Shown here: piece after piece, positions 38,668 through 51,031 of the stretch
How positions within the stretch are numbered: the stretch's first letter is position 1
Layout of the letters: every line of letters starts with the position of its first letter
NCBI GenBank assembly: GCA_022578965.1
Contig: MU400642.1
Location: 45,708-109,707, forward strand
Source of the DNA: Xylaria sp. FL1777
Taxonomy: Eukaryota > Ascomycota > Sordariomycetes > Xylariales > Xylariaceae
DNA length: 64,000 nt
Direction: 5' to 3'
Position numbers and translations under genes: made by a program
Notes under the pieces: model-generated
What the model saw: only the letters and a program-made list of their open reading frames with translations
What the model was told of the DNA's origin: nothing
Database searches by the model: none

Positions 38668-39120
38668 TGATTGCACTTTATTACCGGAGCCAACCGTGGC
38701 TTTGACGATGAAATTGGTAGCCAACTCACCGAGAAGGGAGCTAACGTCATTATCGTAGCACGGAACCGGCAGCGCCTCGAGATTGGTATTAAATACAACA
38801 AGGTACTTTTGTGTTGCGCTCTCATCCCTTTGAGAACTTTGATGGCGCCCAACATTAGTTTCTCAATGAGCATGGCACCTCCCATGTCAGAGACATCCTA
38901 ATGGCCGCTGCTATGGTTGGTGTCGATCCGGAGAGGCATGGACAAGTTTAGAAAGGTGTATTCTCGGACTTGACTTCTTCGCATGTCAAACAATTTGCTG
39001 CAATTATCGAGGAGATGGGATGTCGGGCAGAAGAACAGATGCCGACAAACGTATTAACAGCACGTTCAACCTTCCAGTCATTTGACTACCTCCGTTACGG
39101 CATTAGTCTGCTAGGCGAGT
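38668..39120 (+). pseudogene. Short-chain dehydrogenase-like fragment plus an unidentified coding remnant
   Basis: At 38671-38800 the forward strand reads HFITGANRGFDDEIGSQL and KGANVIIVARNRQRLE, the Rossmann N-terminus of an SDR. The usual GxxxGIG is damaged (GANRGFDDE), and nothing of the remaining SDR domain follows. The wording is closest to 3-ketodihydrosphingosine reductase-like SDRs. From about 38909 another coding-like stretch (AAAMVGVDPERHGQV, stop, then DLTSSHVKQFAAIIEEMG) runs to about 39060 with an in-frame TAG at about 38950. Neither part is intact. I could not identify the second part; both may derive from one or two broken genes. Confidence 0.45.
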
Positions 39121-39170
39121 GATTTGCACCCGTAAGCCCTTAAGAAATACAAGGGCACTAAAGTTCATTG

Positions 39171-41317
39171 TTAGTCTATTTTACGAGGGAATAGATGCGT
39201 GATAACTTGCCCACTGTCCTCCGTTATCCTAGCGTCTTCAGCGAGTTTGAAGTCATACCGCATCACAAGGGTGGGGACAAGTTTCTCGATTTCGAGCCAA
39301 CTTATATCTTGAGTCCCGAAAGGTGTCAATAATTGAATTTTAAGCATGGTGTAACCCTCTGACAGTTGAAAATTTACGAATATAATGACTTACTGCGACC
39401 AATGCATGTTCTAGTACCACCGCCCTTACTTAGAGTTAGCCATGGCCTACTTTGAGAGTGACAAGTCCATGTTCTTTGAAGGAGACTGGAATTTTTCTAA
39501 AATTATTCTCGCTCGAGTGGGAAGAGGAATGGCCTTCTTGATCTGAAAGTGACTAGATTGGAACAAAGGCCTCGGGATATGGAAATACTTACAAACGCAA
39601 AAAAGAAGCGCCCTAATAAGAAGAATATTGTCAGCTACAGCTTGCTTGCTTATATCCACATGTTGACCTACTTAAAGCTCCGGGGTCTTCACAGTCCAAC
39701 CACCTCTCAGGCCGGAACTCTTCTACATCGTCGCCCCAAACCTGGCTGGACAGGTGTATAGCCCATGGACTAGTTCCAACCACAGTCTGTATACATCCCT
39801 GTTAGTTTCTGGGTCTTCTTACTACTGTGTAGCAGCCTTATGTATTTGATCGAAAGATGTGCAAATGAAGCCCATGTACTTACACCGCCGGGCACATGAT
39901 GCCCACATATAGTCATCCCTTCAAGCGGCACATCTCGATCGAACATGAATGCGACGGGGCTAAACAGCCTCATACTCTCGTAGATAATTGCCTGTAAAAA
40001 TGTGCAGGCTTCTGCTTCAGCTGCAGTGACAACTGAACTCAACTTCCCTGTAGTCTGGCGCCCCTGTAACTCGGAACGGAGCTTGGCTAGGGCACGGGGG
40101 TGGCGTATCAGGTTGAGAAAAATAGCACGAAGAGCGATGGAGGTTGTATCAGAACCTGCAAAAACGTTCGAAGTCATCATGTATGCAATGGATAGATCAT
40201 CACTAGCCAAAAGCAAACAAATGGTTAGTCTTCACCTTCAAGGATTGAGTCGTTCTCTTATAGTTTCTCGAAACACCTACAGTTCTTTCTTAGTTTGCTG
40301 TACCCGGAACAGCTGACCCACGATATCTTTTTCGTTTCCTCCTTGGTCTTTCCGTGTCTGCACCTCGCGTTGAGCAAAATGGAAGAAGAAGCCGTTCCTT
40401 TCGTTGACAGCTAGGAAATTGCCAAGTAGCGGCATGACTAATTTCTGATGAAGTTTGAAAAACCACCCGGCGTGCATCAGCCATGCGGCACTGTGCAGGG
40501 AAGAAGCGAGTCTGGCGAAGAAGCTCTCGTCTGACCCCAATGAGTCGGACCCCGAGGAGACAAATCCGTAGGGCTTAGAGAAGGAGACAGCTCCTATCAC
40601 ATCGAAGGCGAAGAGTTGCAGCCAGTACCCAAGATCGATAGTGTGCTTCGAGAAGGCCACATCGTCAAACTTCTTTAGCAACGGAGTAATAAGCTCATCA
40701 ACCTGCTTTTCCAAATGCATTGTCGACTCCATGGAGTAAGCCCTAGCTACGAGCCTACGCTGCGCGGAATGTATCTTTTCACTGCGTTCGCCAGCCAAGT
40801 CAAAAGGTCGGGCGCCCTTTACCACAGAATAGGAAGCCGACTTGGAATATGCCCCGTTCACCCCTACAGGAAACATACGGCGTTACTCACGCCGTTCCCA
40901 TGTAAGAGGTCAGAGAGCGGTACTTGTACTACTTACTGTAGATCTGGAGAAAAGCTTCTGGGTCAATGACGCTCCTATTTACAGTCAGATCTAATAGACC
41001 TCATCAACATAGCATTCTTCATGCGCCAGCTTGCGCAGAACCCTTCGGTAGTATGCCACTCACAGTTCGTTTGGTCCTATTCTTACCACGGGTCCATGAC
41101 GCCGATGGAGGGCGACCAAGTCCCGGTGCCAGCGACCTCTGTATGTCACGTAAGCACGCCATCCTTTAGAAAGTTTGGCAGCGAATGGACCAGGAAAAAC
41201 GGCGAGAGCGGAGAAGACGCATTGATAAATAATGTAGGCGCATGTTCCTGCAACGAGTGTTGCAAGCACTGACTGTACTGTTACTGACGAGGGGATATAC
41301 ATTGCATAGGCGAGCAA
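39171..41317 (-). CDS. Cytochrome P450 monooxygenase
   Basis: Eight exons: 41317-41064, 40974-40937, 40863-40281, 40202-39884, 39786-39672, 39612-39593, 39424-39394, 39307-39171; 498 aa. An N-terminal membrane anchor (about 12-33) precedes FPGPFAAKLSKGW. All core P450 motifs are present: FAGSDTT (helix I), YESMR (ExxR), FRPERW and the haem loop FGGGTRTCIGR, followed by NISWLEIEKLVPTL. The haem loop is spread over exons 6-8, two of which are only 20 and 31 nt. Reading straight through that area meets stops, but the GTAAGT donor at 39592 and the acceptor at 39425 restore RFFFAFGGGTRTC. The gene appears functional and ER-bound. The substrate is unknown; similarity is to fungal secondary-metabolism or detoxification P450s of the pisatin-demethylase-like kind (inference). 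It shares strand with the reductase at 42691-44163. Confidence 0.92.
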
Positions 41318-42690
41318 GTAGATGTCAGGTTTGATTAGCTCGCTGGATGATAAATAATAGACATGCTTTCTTCCCCGCTAGTTTGCAACGACCACATTGT
41401 AACATATATATAGACTCACGTTAAGAATACCCTAAGAATACAACATCGAGAAGATAAAGGGGCTTGTGCGTATGCTATACCATAAGTACGGAAGTATCCA
41501 AGATCTCCACTTCCTTTCCAGTTAAGACGAATTAAATATAGTAGAATACGTGAGCTATCGCTAATAAACATATGAGAAGTCTCATTGATTACTAGCCTAC
41601 CTAGATTGGCTATGAAAAGTTACCTTCGGAGTCAGTTCTTATCGTAAATCTGCCCTCTACTCTGCACACCCTTAACATGTTAAATTACGTACCGCCAGAC
41701 CTAACTCAGACTAGACCTTGCTAATGCAGTGAATTTTTGTGACCAATCTAGGTGCACTATTGATTACGCATTAGTTGACCATACGAGTCCTACATCTCCA
41801 TACGATTTCTACGTTACCATATCATTATTATCAGATTTTCATGCCAAGAATTAAGCCGACCATCCTCCCAACTACATTTCTCAGTTTTATCATCATCCTT
41901 GTTTTTCCTGCTAGCTCTGCCAATTAATCGATTCTAGCTATACTGCTTACTGAATCTCCGGTAATCCTTGCTTCAACCCTTGTCGTAAGTCGCTGCCTCC
42001 CGCTAGCACAAGTATTGAATTACGCGGCTCTAGCTCGAAGCTTAGGCTCTTAACCAGTAGTGTACTAGTAACAAGATACTCGCTCAATAGCAAGAGGGAG
42101 TAATCTAATCGGAGATAAACGAGGGCTCAGGGTCAGCATGTAGGAATCCGTAAACAATACGGACCATGTCAATTTTTAAATCCTACGTCCTGTTTCCATC
42201 TTTAGACGCCAGAAACCTGCGTTAGGACGGGACTCAGGGCGTTGGCTGGACTGGTAGGTATGTGCCACCTGGGCAGAGGTTCACAAACCATTCACGAAGG
42301 ACAGGGTCATTCCATCAGTCCTAGTCTGACTTCAAGGCGTAATAATCGTGGACAGCGGAGACCCTATCTCCCTTGATTCAAAAGTGCCAAGTATGAATAC
42401 CTCTTGGTATGACTTTCACTGGGTTGCTTTATTTTGTCTTCCTACTTCCTATCATTACCTAGGTAGTTTGAAAGCTATCATTTAAAGACTGAGCAGAGAG
42501 ATAATGTCTACTCCCACCATGATGGCCCATTCTATCAATTTCGCCATCATAATTCCCGTAGTCTGTCTATCTATCGCTGTTGAGGATCAGATAGAATCAC
42601 GTTATATATGAGCTCGAATTCCATGCGCTTGTCAGCTACTACCCCAAGACTCAACTCATACCCCTCACGATACCACATTAGTATTTCCAC
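41318..42690. other. 1.4-kb intergenic region, no gene seen
   Basis: Upstream of the P450 and downstream of the reductase. The DNA is AT-rich, with stops in every frame and no frame above the noise. It contains TACCTAGGTAG at about 42457-42468. Confidence 0.5.
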
Positions 42691-44163
42691 TTATGACGGC
42701 CAGGGAGTCTCATCAACTCGGTAAACTAACTTCACTCCGCTCACTTGACCCCGGCGCAATTCTTCCATGCCCTCCACGCAACCCAGAAGCCCCCTTTCCC
42801 CAACCTTTTCGGGATGATTCTTCATTTTGCCCTCGGCCCACAGCTTTTCAGCAATTGGCATCCATATTTTACCGAATTCAAAGACTTCCGGTTGAGCAGG
42901 ATACTCCCCCCTCTCGAAGATGTAGAATTCCCCTGAGATCGAGTAACCTAGAAAGAAGGCGGAAGTGACGTCGTCCCGCGGACAGTCTTCGCCTAGCAGG
43001 TTACAGTAGATGCGGTTTTCCTTGCGCTGAGTATCGGACTGTGGTGAAAAGGCGGCCGCGCAGATGGCTGCTGTGTCTGGCGTGTTCACTGTGTCGAAAA
43101 CTTTGGTGATGGACCCCTGACTAGCTTCATAGATCTGCTGCCCTACATTCGGTATCCTCTGTATAGTCGTAACGTCGTGTTTCAATTAGATATGGTCTAA
43201 TACACTCGGTGGACAGTTTAAGACGCTAGAGGTAAGTGAAAAGGAATACATACGTAATCGAAGACTATGTCGGCACCTCGATCCTTAACTAGCTCGAAGT
43301 GTTTCGGCGAGCAAGTCGTAATGACGTTCCATCCAGACCTACAAATAACAGAATAAGCTATCAGCTAAAAGCCTCTGTTAAGTATCTTGGTTTGCTCATA
43401 TCGTCAAATAAAAGTCATAATGAAGACAACCAAATAGGAGGCCGTTCTCACAATTTAGCAAGGCAAATAGCAACCGTCCCCGTAGCCGTACTGCCTCCGT
43501 AGATCAACACGGTATTCCTATTCCCATCCGCATTCTCGTCGGGGATACTCGGGATATGATCCGGAAACGGGAGGCCTAAGATCTTGTAAAGCGCAATACC
43601 AGCCGTCGCCAAGCCGACACCGACGGTACAAGCCGCCTCGAAGCTGACGTGGTCAGGGATACGCACCTGCACATCTCCCTTGACGGCGATGAAGCGCGCA
43701 AAGGCGCCGTTCTCGGGGTTTGCATCGTTGCCTATTCACACACACACATTAATCAGATCGATGAACAGGGGCGGGAAAAAAAAAAAAAAACTTGGTCGTC
43801 AAGCCCGGGATAAAAGGCTCCCCCCCCCCCCCCCCCCCCCTCCCCCAGCTTAAACTCTGGGGAGGGGGGCCGAAAAAATCTCATGCTGTCCTATAACTTA
43901 CCTCCGTGACCAAAGCCCGCAACGCGATCTCCCTTCTTGAAATCTCGCGTCACGGCCCTCCCGACCTCTTCCACGACCCCCGCGTAGTCACACCCGACCA
44001 ACGTGCCGTTGTCGCCGGGTGCGTCGAGTGTTGTCCAATCCGTCGGGTTCAACGCAACGGCCACTGTGCGCACCAGGATATAGTCATCTCGGAGCTGGGG
44101 GGTTGGAATTGGCTTTAGCACGGCGTTGCCGGTGCTTTCTCTGATTAAGCCGTAGTTCTGCAT
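42691..44163 (-). CDS. Medium-chain dehydrogenase/reductase, trans-acting enoyl reductase-like
   Basis: Four exons: 44163-43902, 43731-43452, 43338-43254, 43158-42691; 364 aa. N-terminal GroES-like part: LNPTDWTTL, GCDYAGVVEEVG, KKGDRVAGFGHGG. The nucleotide-binding part has VLIYGGSTATGTVAICLAKL and SGWNVITTCSPKHFELVKDRGAD, ending with EELRRGQVSGVKLVYRV. No structural-zinc cysteine cluster is seen. This layout is that of fungal LovC/ToxD-type trans enoyl reductases and related zinc-less MDR oxidoreductases, often encoded in polyketide clusters. No PKS is in this window, so the role is open. The first intron holds long homopolymers (A15 and C21). Neighbours: P450 downstream on the same strand, CHO2 upstream. 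Confidence 0.88.
43776..43840 (-). repeat. Homopolymer runs inside intron 1 of the reductase
   Basis: On the plus strand a 15-A run (43776-43790) and a 21-C run (43820-43840, then T and five more C) sit in the 170-nt intron 43901-43732. Run lengths may be affected by sequencing error. Confidence 0.8.
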
Positions 44164-44958
44164 TTTTAAGGGAGCGTATCATGTTCTTGCTAGAGACCGT
44201 TGTTTCCAGTTAGAAGCCAACATGATTTCCCCCCAAATATGATTTATAATGCACAATATTTAAATGGCCATGGTCCATGTGGTGTTACTTGATTTGTCAG
44301 CACCGAGCTCAGTGTTTGTTTGTCTTTGTGCGCGGGTGCTTCGTTGTGGATACTTCCTCGTACGTTTTCCAACAAATCTGGGCCATCTTGTTACACGCGT
44401 CGAACCGGCCGAACACCTTGTGCTCTCTCCAGATGCATAGTTCGGTGAGACACCGGGACCGTACTGCGATAAATTGAGACCTATTGAGACTGTCTCGCGT
44501 ACCAGGAGGCCACCATGCTCGGCAACAGCCCTGAGGGAGGCATGGGCTTTTGCAGCCATAACAGATTATTGTATGCAGAATAGAGAGTCAATAACTCAGT
44601 TCCAAGCCCTGACACCAGCCCTTGTTATACATCTGATTTTCAGGGAGGACTAGCATACGAAGTGATATGACTGGGCACGGGGTTCACTTAGAGGAGACTT
44701 GACATTCAGAGACTTACATTAAAAACCAAAATAGGGCGTATAACACTTATATATTCGTATCTACCACACGTATATACTCATGAGGGTCCGGCTATCATAT
44801 ACCTAGACCCGCGCTGCAGAGCTTAATCACTATTAGTCTATCTAAATAATTGCTGAGTTTTAGTTTGCCTGGCGGCAAAGCACTGCTGCTTCACATATAC
44901 TATATTGGCTTTGCCAGATTTTTGAGTTCTAACTGTATCTCTTTTGCCCCTATTTAAA
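44164..44958. other. Intergenic region between the reductase and CHO2
   Basis: Promoter of the reductase and 3' flank of CHO2. Opposing frames at 44260-44559 show no recognisable protein. Confidence 0.5.
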
Positions 44959-47900
44959 TCATGGTTTATCACCCCCTGGAGTTGACGTTCCTTTAGAATT
45001 TGACATGCTGTACGGTGCCTGATGATCCACAACATTAGTATCCCCCCCTAGTACCCAGCGTTGAGAGAGTAAAGAAAGATAAGAAAGAGGGGAAGGGGAG
45101 GGTGTGGTTAATGAGAAAGATATTTGATGGAGCTAGAACTCACCAAAACTTGTTTCGCGTTACAGATCCTCCATGCAAGATTTCTTATGCTCCCATCGGC
45201 GGGAACAACTGCCGGGGCAAATTCAATACCAAACATTTGACGAATGGCATAGACGATCCTCTTCGCGTACTTGCCGTCACGCTCGACGTGACTGCCCCAA
45301 GGCTCTGTTGACTTGCTAGGCGCAATATCGGGGTCTCGGTCCAGACAGTTTTGCACAACCGGGAGTAGGGCTGATGCGACTGCATTCTGATAGCTTGTAT
45401 GTGCGTCGACTCCCGCCGGCACATCCTCTTCATCGAATCTTGCAACATGAATCTCGAATGGCTGGGAGATTGACATCACATTATGACTACCGTTATGGTG
45501 ATATCGGAACTCGAAAACACCCTGTGTCCACCAGAGCTTGTCTCCTGAAAAGATCATTTCGCCTTTTACAAGATCGATCCCGTCGGAATCTGAGCTTAGC
45601 ACAGGGACATCGGATACGAGGATGCCCTTATCTGCCGTAGTCGACTCGTATTGGCCGGAAACAGTTGGGATCCAACGGCCCAGAGAAGAGAGATCAGTGA
45701 CCTCCCTCGACCGGTTGTCAGCAACCATGTACAGCCCAATCCAATCTTTCTTGCTATGGTTCGAAGGCGCCGTCCACTTGACTTTAATAGGCGCACCATA
45801 CTCGAAAATCAGGGTATTCAGAGAGTTAGGGAATCTGCCAGCTGTTCCCTCTTTCCCGCTAGACCTCTCTGTGAGTGCTGAACCAGAAGAACTCTCTCCC
45901 TGGACAGTCACTGAATAATGTTTCGGATCATAAATTTCTACGTCGGGGGCAGATTTCGACATGCCAAGCCGAGCAGGGTATTTGTTGAAAAGTGCTGTAG
46001 TGTCTCTAACAATTGTCGAGACACCAGCTGCTAGCTTCGGGCGAGCTGCGTCTAACATCTCCTCGACTAAGTGGGAAGTCTGGTCCATGATTTGGTTCAC
46101 GCTACTCTGCCATTCTACCACGTAAGGTGGAAGTGATCGCTTGATAAATCTTGTCAAGCCAGCTTCATCCCTGAGGCTCTCACCGTACACCTTCTGCATG
46201 TGGGGTTGCTCAACGAATTCAAGGAATCCAATCGTGAGAAGATGGCTAATCAACGCTAGGACGAAGATTGCCTTGCTCCACGTAATCAGAACGGCACCCC
46301 ACAAACCCGCTGTACCGATGATTCTTTCAGGGTTATTCAAGAAACGATAAATTGATGTGTAGTTAAGCTTCACACCACGCTCGAAAAAAAAGTCTCCGAA
46401 AAACCAGCCAAATTCGCCTAGCGAATCATAAATGCTTACAGCAGTCCAGGCTTGTAGAGCGACGAGACTAGCGCCGATCACATGTAGTAAGAGAACAAAG
46501 CCATAGCTCCAGTCAACAGGGACCGAGTACATTTTCCAGCAGGCTGCGATGAATGAGGCATAGCAAAGAACGTGAGATATATGATACATCCCCTTCCATT
46601 GTCTCCAGGCCTCTTCTGTCGTGTCTCCGAACTTCAGGAAGTGGCGAGTCCACATTTTGTCTTCCGACTGGCGATGCAAAATTGAGCCTAGGCCAACAGA
46701 GTACCATATTCGCCACGCGAGTGCGTGCATAACGAACAAGAACTGCCAGAAAGAAGTTTGCGGGGTAACTAGTGCTAGTATGACGAGATACAAAAGTAAG
46801 AGGCATGTTGAATAGTCGGTATTCCGGAACAAGTCAATGTTGCGGAGGCCAAGTAGGTTGTGGATTTCTTTCGGCGACGGTTGCTGGGGTGCAGATGAAG
46901 GATCTTGAGACTCTTCCAAGGCGCCTGTTTCGGATGGTTGTACGCGGTCATGGTCCTGACTTTCAATACGCTTGCGAGGGGCAGGAGGATTGTAAGTCTT
47001 CTCGATGTGGGGGTTCTCGACTAGAACTAAGAAGGCAAACTGACAAGCGTGGGCGAGAATAGAGATGAAAAGAACGGCGTAGCTTCCAGCCATCATAGAA
47101 ATCCCGTAGTAGCCTGCGTACCCAATAGAGTACATGGGATGCGGTGCCATTTCGAATACGCCATCAAACGTCAATTCTTGGTCGACCAGGAAAAAGAAGT
47201 CACCCCAATACCACGCGTAGTCTTTCACAACCCGAAGAGCATCAACTTTTACCCAAAAATTGAACACGACGATGGCGAGGCCAAGTACCCATCGACCCAG
47301 CGTCATAAGCACAGGTTCGCCCACCGGAGTTCGGGTGCACGCGATGGCGAAGAGACCATATGATACGAAGTCGCACAAAAGAATGAGATCGACGAATCGG
47401 CGGAAGAGCAGCCAGGTGTTGTACTCGATGGGAGCATTGTCGAAGTCAAACTCGCTATGAATCTCGGTCTCGGATTCGCGTTTGAGCAGGTTGTATAACC
47501 AGGGGCGTGGGTTTTTCCCCGTCGAAGGAGGCTCGAAGAGCTGCCATTTCCGAGCCCATGCGACAAGCGTGTGGTCATTGGACTGCCAGCGTAACAGAAT
47601 GCCAATACCAACATTATAGGCGGCACGCCAAAAGAGATAGATAGCGGCAAAGATGTACTTGCTCAGAGGCGACGGCAGCGCATACAGCGCCAGAATATGG
47701 GCGGCCAGTACAGCCAATACGAAGATGTCGCCTACATTCTTGGGCTGTCTAGGATCGAGCATCTGCGGAATCCTATCGCGAGTCACTGGCACCACGAAGA
47801 CTAGACGCCGTAGACGCACGTGAATTAGCGCTGCGCTCCCATGGGGTCAAATCGTATCACAGGCGCTCTTGCTACTCACCCCTTCCATCACGGGTGCGGC

Positions 47901-48087
47901 CATAGGTCTTCCTGGTCCCTCCGGTCCGGGACCCCTTGCCGTCTTCGTCGCTTCGATGCGAGGGCTCGTCATTCCCCGCACGTGCGGGAGGGGAAGGGGA
48001 AGTGGTGCTGCCGCCATCCTTCTCGTCGACCTGCCTGCGACGCAGCTCAGAAGCAGCAGGGTTCTCGCCATTGGTTGAGGGACTCAT
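44959..48087 (-). CDS. CHO2: Phosphatidylethanolamine N-methyltransferase CHO2
   Basis: Three exons: 48087-47880, 47800-45144, 45018-44959; 974 aa, matching fungal Cho2. The enzyme performs the first methylation of phosphatidylethanolamine toward phosphatidylcholine in the ER membrane. A Ser/Arg-rich cytosolic N-tail leads to KTYGRTRDG, then [21 protein letters not shown]. Two related membrane methyltransferase blocks follow, each with a [17 protein letters not shown] motif; the first continues [18 protein letters not shown] and the second [10 protein letters not shown]. The hydrophilic C-terminal part contains [10 protein letters not shown] final 20-codon exon gives [11 protein letters not shown], as in homologues; without it the main exon would run on to a stop at 45108. 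MSPSTNG (48087) was preferred over an ATG two codons upstream, which is equally possible. Confidence 0.95.
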
Positions 48088-49286
48088 GATCACGGTGATT
48101 GGCCCGGCGTGGCTGTGCTGCAGAGACGCTTAGGGTGGTGTCAGGGCGAGATGACGAAATGTGTTGAACTTCGTCTCCCTGCTCGCAGTTGCGAGGCTGG
48201 TTGTTGAATCAAGACAATGCACAACCAATTGATCGATGTCTCGATTGACTAATTGATTGACTGACCAGGCGGTCCCCTTTTCGGGCCGTGCAGCAAAGCA
48301 AGAGAAGTAGGACAGTAGCCAAACCACTGGCTCGGCGTCGTGGAGTGTAAAGGGAATGATGACTCAGGTTTTCGGGGCGGAAAGACGGACGGGGATCATT
48401 AGACTAAGTACTTGTGTATTTATTCAGACAGGTAAGTTTGATTTCGTGGGGGGACAAGTTTCCAGGGCAAAACCACCTACCTAGGTATGTACTTAGTCTA
48501 GTAGGTACTAGATAGTATACGTGTGCTCAGTGTTGTCATCGATGCATCTGCCGGGAAAAGCGTTGGAATCACATGCCACACTAAAAGTTCCTATTGCGTC
48601 CCATTCCAGCGACCTTGTTACCAACATTCTATCTAGGTACCTAGGTACTTACTTACCTAGGTAGGATGTAGCGTGACCGGGTTGGTTGCCGCGGGCAGAC
48701 AAAGAGAGGGCAAAGTGGCGCTGATTTAACCAGTCCCGCGGGTCGAACGCCCAATCTCTCTACACCCGAGGAATAGCCTCCACTACCTGCATACGCTACC
48801 GTACCTGGTTTGACCACAATCTCGAACCGTTCGCCGTTTCTTATCAGAGAAGTTGCTATAGTAGGGTTCAAGGTATTACTAGTCAGTCTATCATGGGCTC
48901 GTGACCACTTTATGGTCGAGGAAGGGGAGAAAGCTTCAATCAAGCACCAGCATGCAGAATGATAAGAGTGTAGCATTATCCTGTCGAGCTCCGAACGATC
49001 TGTAATTTATAGAATTCTATGTGCACATTTCCTTTTTGTTTTTCTTTGGTCAAATGCACCGGCCCCCTCTTTAGAGCAGATAACTGGAAGACGAGCATGT
49101 TAGGTAAAGACCTCAGCATGCCCGATTTATTACTCGCTCTTTACGGAGATGCGGCAAAGAAAAAGAAAACAAGCTACGCATATGCATTTGATCGGCACTA
49201 TGTAGCATCGACCGTCTCGAAGACAAGGGTTATTCATATCGTATCATTATCTATCCGTTCACGCCTCTATCCGACACCCTTGCAAC
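48088..49286. other. Intergenic region with TACCTAGGTA-type palindromes
   Basis: Upstream of CHO2 and downstream of eIF3g. Several copies of CTAGGTA/TACCTAG palindromes cluster at 48476-48512 and 48629-48666. A reverse-strand tRNA-like stretch near 48711-48800 was examined but does not fold into a standard tRNA. No gene is called. Confidence 0.5.
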
Positions 49287-50324
49287 CTATTGGGCCTTTT
49301 TCGCAAATTCTACACGTAGAATCAAATGTTTGAAACCATATCCGTCCATCTTCGCACATGCCTTGACGGCATCGCCCCGGTCCGCGAAGCTGATGAAGGC
49401 GAAACCCTTAGCTAGACCGGTATCACGATCCTTGGCGAGGAATACACGTGTGACGCGACCGAACCGTTCGAACATGTCGCGAAGTTCTCCCTCCTCGGCC
49501 ATTTCGGACACCTGTAGTCGTGTACGTCAGTGATTGGTCACGTATATGCGGATAGACCGCAGATATCGTAGGGTTAGAGATGACAAGCCGAAATGAACTC
49601 ACGTTGGTGACACGTAGCGTTGCAAGGTCGTCCCGCTCGCCGTACTTGCTACCGCCCATCCTCTCTCCTGCAGCGCCACCACGGTCTCCTCGCAGCGCAG
49701 GTGGGACGTAACTACCCTTCTTCCCTGCCGCACCGCTCTGGGTGGGCATGGACTCGTCTCCCATGCCGGCAGCGACATCGGCGCCGCCCTCGGCACCAAC
49801 GGGGGCCATCGTGTCCTTGTAAGGGCAGCGGGCTGTGAAATGTTCGCCGTTGCAGATACGGCACTTGACGGTCTTGTCCTTGAGCTGCTCCTTCATGGCG
49901 TTGGCGTTGGGGTCCTTAGCCTCATCCTTGGTATCCTTCCGCCAGTTGGTGCTGAGACGGAAGATGATGTTTTCGCCGACCGTGGTGGTGTCGAGCTGGG
50001 GGCCGGCGCCATCCTTCTCAGATAGGCCAAACTTGGTCCAGGTCTTCCGGTCGGCGACGCGAGGGTTGACAACCTCGCGGTGTGTCACCAAACGGATGCG
50101 GCGAGTTGTCTTCACCTTCTGGCCGCTATCGTTCAACCGATATGTGATGGTGGTCTTTGTGCCGTCTTTGTTTTGAATCGTCTGTGGGGGAGGGAGTTCA
50201 GCGGCGAGCTCGTCGGCCTCGTCGTCGTCGGCCCAGTCCCTACAAAGGTAAGATAGTGTTAGTGTGAGCGCTCTGAAGCACGGCTACGTCGCAAGCGCAC
50301 ATACATAGGCTTAGTTGATGCCAT
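49287..50324 (-). CDS. TIF35: Eukaryotic translation initiation factor 3 subunit G (eIF3g)
   Basis: Three exons: 50324-50305, 50239-49603, 49511-49287; 293 aa. The short first exon encodes MASTKPM, followed by [19 protein letters not shown]. The central part contains the CCHC zinc-knuckle-like [17 protein letters not shown]-terminal RRM (about 215-293) shows [24 protein letters not shown] and the RNP1 motif KGFAFISF. eIF3g binds 18S rRNA and eIF4B/PABP partners and helps scanning and reinitiation in the cytoplasm. The 20-nt first exon is forced by the M-D-W-A start and the phase-2 junction. The G/A-rich linker ([16 protein letters not shown]) is typical. Confidence 0.95.
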
Positions 50325-51031
50325 TTTTATCTGTGTTGTAAATATGGGCGGCAGATCCAAATTTTGGTCTGGGGATGATGGTATCTGTTCGTTTGTCAGG
50401 TGGGGTTTTTGCGATTGTGAAATATTTCTAAGGTGAATGCAAGGCTGTGTGGGGCGAACAAGTCGCCCCGCGTTATATCCTTTTAGTGCTTAAGTCCGAT
50501 AGGTCCCTGTATGGCCGCTAGGTTCCTACCTTTACCTAGTCCTTCAGCCCAGTCATCGACGGCTAGCTTAATGTCCCGCATAGTTCTGTCTTAAACTTGA
50601 TATAAGTTTAGCACAACAGCGCTTGGAGAATACGGCTATTAATCGTACAGCCTGGCTGAGGAGTGCAGGTAGCCACTGGCATGGGTTAGTGCACCATCCT
50701 AATGAGTAATATTCGGGACTATATGCACTCGGCAACGGAACCCCCTTTCGTATTACAAAACTGTGAAAGGATGCGGAAGCAAAGCCCGGACAACTTTGCT
50801 ATGCTAGTATACATTTCCATATAACAGTAGATTGCTGTCGAACAATCATTTCCATCGTGTAAACTCGTGATGATGCTACGCCTTACCGGTTCCAACGTTA
50901 CAAGTGCCCCCCCTGGCTTTTAAACCATATCCAAATCCTCATAAAAATCGTTATAGGCATAAAATATAAACGTGAATGGTAACGTGATGTTGATATAACA
51001 AAGGATAGATGATAGAGCTCGCCTTGTAACG
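50325..51031. other. Intergenic region, no gene seen
   Basis: About 700 bp: the eIF3g promoter and the 3' flank of the PH-domain gene. No open frame or RNA was recognised. Confidence 0.55.

Noticed and set aside
39394..39660. Idea that the P450 is a pseudogene lacking its haem-binding loop
   Set aside because: Direct reading meets stops, but two short exons (39612-39593 and 39424-39394) with good splice sites restore RFFFAFGGGTRTCIGR in phase.
45108..45143. CHO2 ending at the in-frame stop 45108
   Set aside because: GTGAGT at 45143 and an acceptor at 45019 add a family-like final exon ([11 protein letters not shown]), so the read-through end is unlikely.
48711..48800. tRNA-like stretch on the reverse strand (box-B-like GTTCGACCC)
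   Set aside because: Acceptor and anticodon stems do not pair in a standard cloverleaf; no confident call possible.
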